Shown here: piece by piece, positions 63,201-64,000 of the stretch | Position numbering within the stretch: the stretch's first letter is position 1 | How the letters are laid out: each line of letters starts with the position of its first letter | Made by a program: the position numbers and the translations under genes | The notes under the pieces: generated by a model | Told to the model about the DNA's origin: nothing | The model's database searches: none | Seen by the model: the letters and a program-made list of their open reading frames with translations, nothing else | Source of the DNA: Larus michahellis | Taxonomy: Eukaryota; Chordata; Aves; Charadriiformes; Laridae | Direction of reading: 5' to 3' | Length of the DNA stretch: 64,000 bases | NCBI RefSeq assembly: GCF_964199755.1 | Contig: NC_133911.1 | Coordinates: 3,313,001 to 3,377,000, forward strand

Positions 63201-64000
63201 TGACATGTGAATCTCAGCCCTTCTTTTGAGCTACGCAGCAGTAATAGACATTTTCAAATATTCAAATCCTGTACATTATTTGGAGCTACTGCAGTTGTTT
63301 AGAAATAAAGAGACCATGTTTAGAAATAAACCAACACAAGGGAATTGGGAAACACTCATCAGCTGTTCTGGGCTTCTCCACAGAATTTGAACAAATTACC
63401 AAATCTCTTTGTGGTTTAGTTTCCCAAGTCCAAGGGGAGAGGTGATTCTTGACCTATATCAGGATGAAAATAATGTTTTAAAAGCTTACTGATCTTTTAA
63501 AAAAAGGCAATAAAGAGCAATATTGCTAACAGATGTAATCAAAGCCTTTGTACCCATGTGTATCAACTTCTGTGCATGACTGTGCAGATCAATAACAGCC
63601 TGGGAGAGCATGAATGAGCACGGCGGGTAAGAGGTGTGAGGAAGGCGAGAAAACCCGTAGTGAATTCCAGGAACAGGTCACCCACAACGCAGAATGAGTA
63701 GTAAAATAATGCTCGTAACAGCTGAAAGAGGCCGCCTGACCTGTGCTGCTGGCGCTGACGTGGGGGGGTCCAGAAACGTGGATTCAGTTCCTGCCTCTGC
63801 TTCATTGCCCCGTTAGAGGACTTACATCTTTTCTCTGTTTTTCTACCCACTCCGAGATGTCGGGGGTAGCAATTTCACCCTTGTGCAGTTATGTCGGTCT
63901 GAACGGATGAGGATGACGGAGCCGGCAGGCGATGCCCGGCAGAGCTGCAGCCATAATGATGAGGAAGGGTCTGGTTTTCCCCTGAGGAAGTTTGAGAAAT
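63201..64000. other. right-hand edge, no gene seen
   Basis: Unique sequence after the CR1. I found no in-phase exon with good splice sites that would continue the 56.6-62.55 kb gene, so its end is either further right or was missed. Confidence 0.45.

Overview
The window looks like avian nuclear DNA, probably from a GC-rich microchromosome. It carries many CR1 LINE tails on both strands, two ERVL-type LTR fossils, compact CpG-island genes with short GT-AG introns, and vertebrate genes I recognise from their translated exons. It contains no bacterial, CRISPR or phage features.

Layout. About 1.1-28.1 kb is most of FHAD1 on the minus strand (forkhead-associated domain plus a very long coiled coil). 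I traced 25 exons, nearly all joining in phase; a few short exons remain unplaced. About 29.9-35.6 kb is TMEM88B (minus, two coding exons). About 35.6-40.65 kb is intergenic with no gene that I can see. MRPL20 (plus, four exons, 149 aa) lies at 41.1-45.0 kb. CCNL2 (plus, eleven coding exons, 535 aa, with an alternative early-stop exon in intron 5) lies at 45.6-54.2 kb. From 56.6 kb to at least 62.55 kb is a plus-strand chain of exons that I do not recognise. It starts with an ATG exon 16 bases long, and most neighbouring exons join in phase at good splice sites. It may be an undescribed or poorly annotated gene, and it may run off the right edge.

The TMEM88B-MRPL20-CCNL2 cluster matches the conserved block at human 1p36.33. 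FHAD1 sits elsewhere on human 1p36, so its position beside TMEM88B marks a local rearrangement between lineages. MRPL20 and CCNL2 are housekeeping genes with CpG-island promoters only about 0.6 kb apart (MRPL20 stop to CCNL2 start). FHAD1 is a coiled-coil gene thought to be testis- and cilium-biased.

The most interesting items are the unrecognised 56.6-62.6 kb gene, a minisatellite butted against the FHAD1 exon 2 splice donor whose units resemble that donor, the CCNL2 short-isoform exon, and a CR1 tail ending about 190 bp upstream of the MRPL20 start codon. Exon boundaries were read by eye and could be off by a base or two where no phase check was possible.
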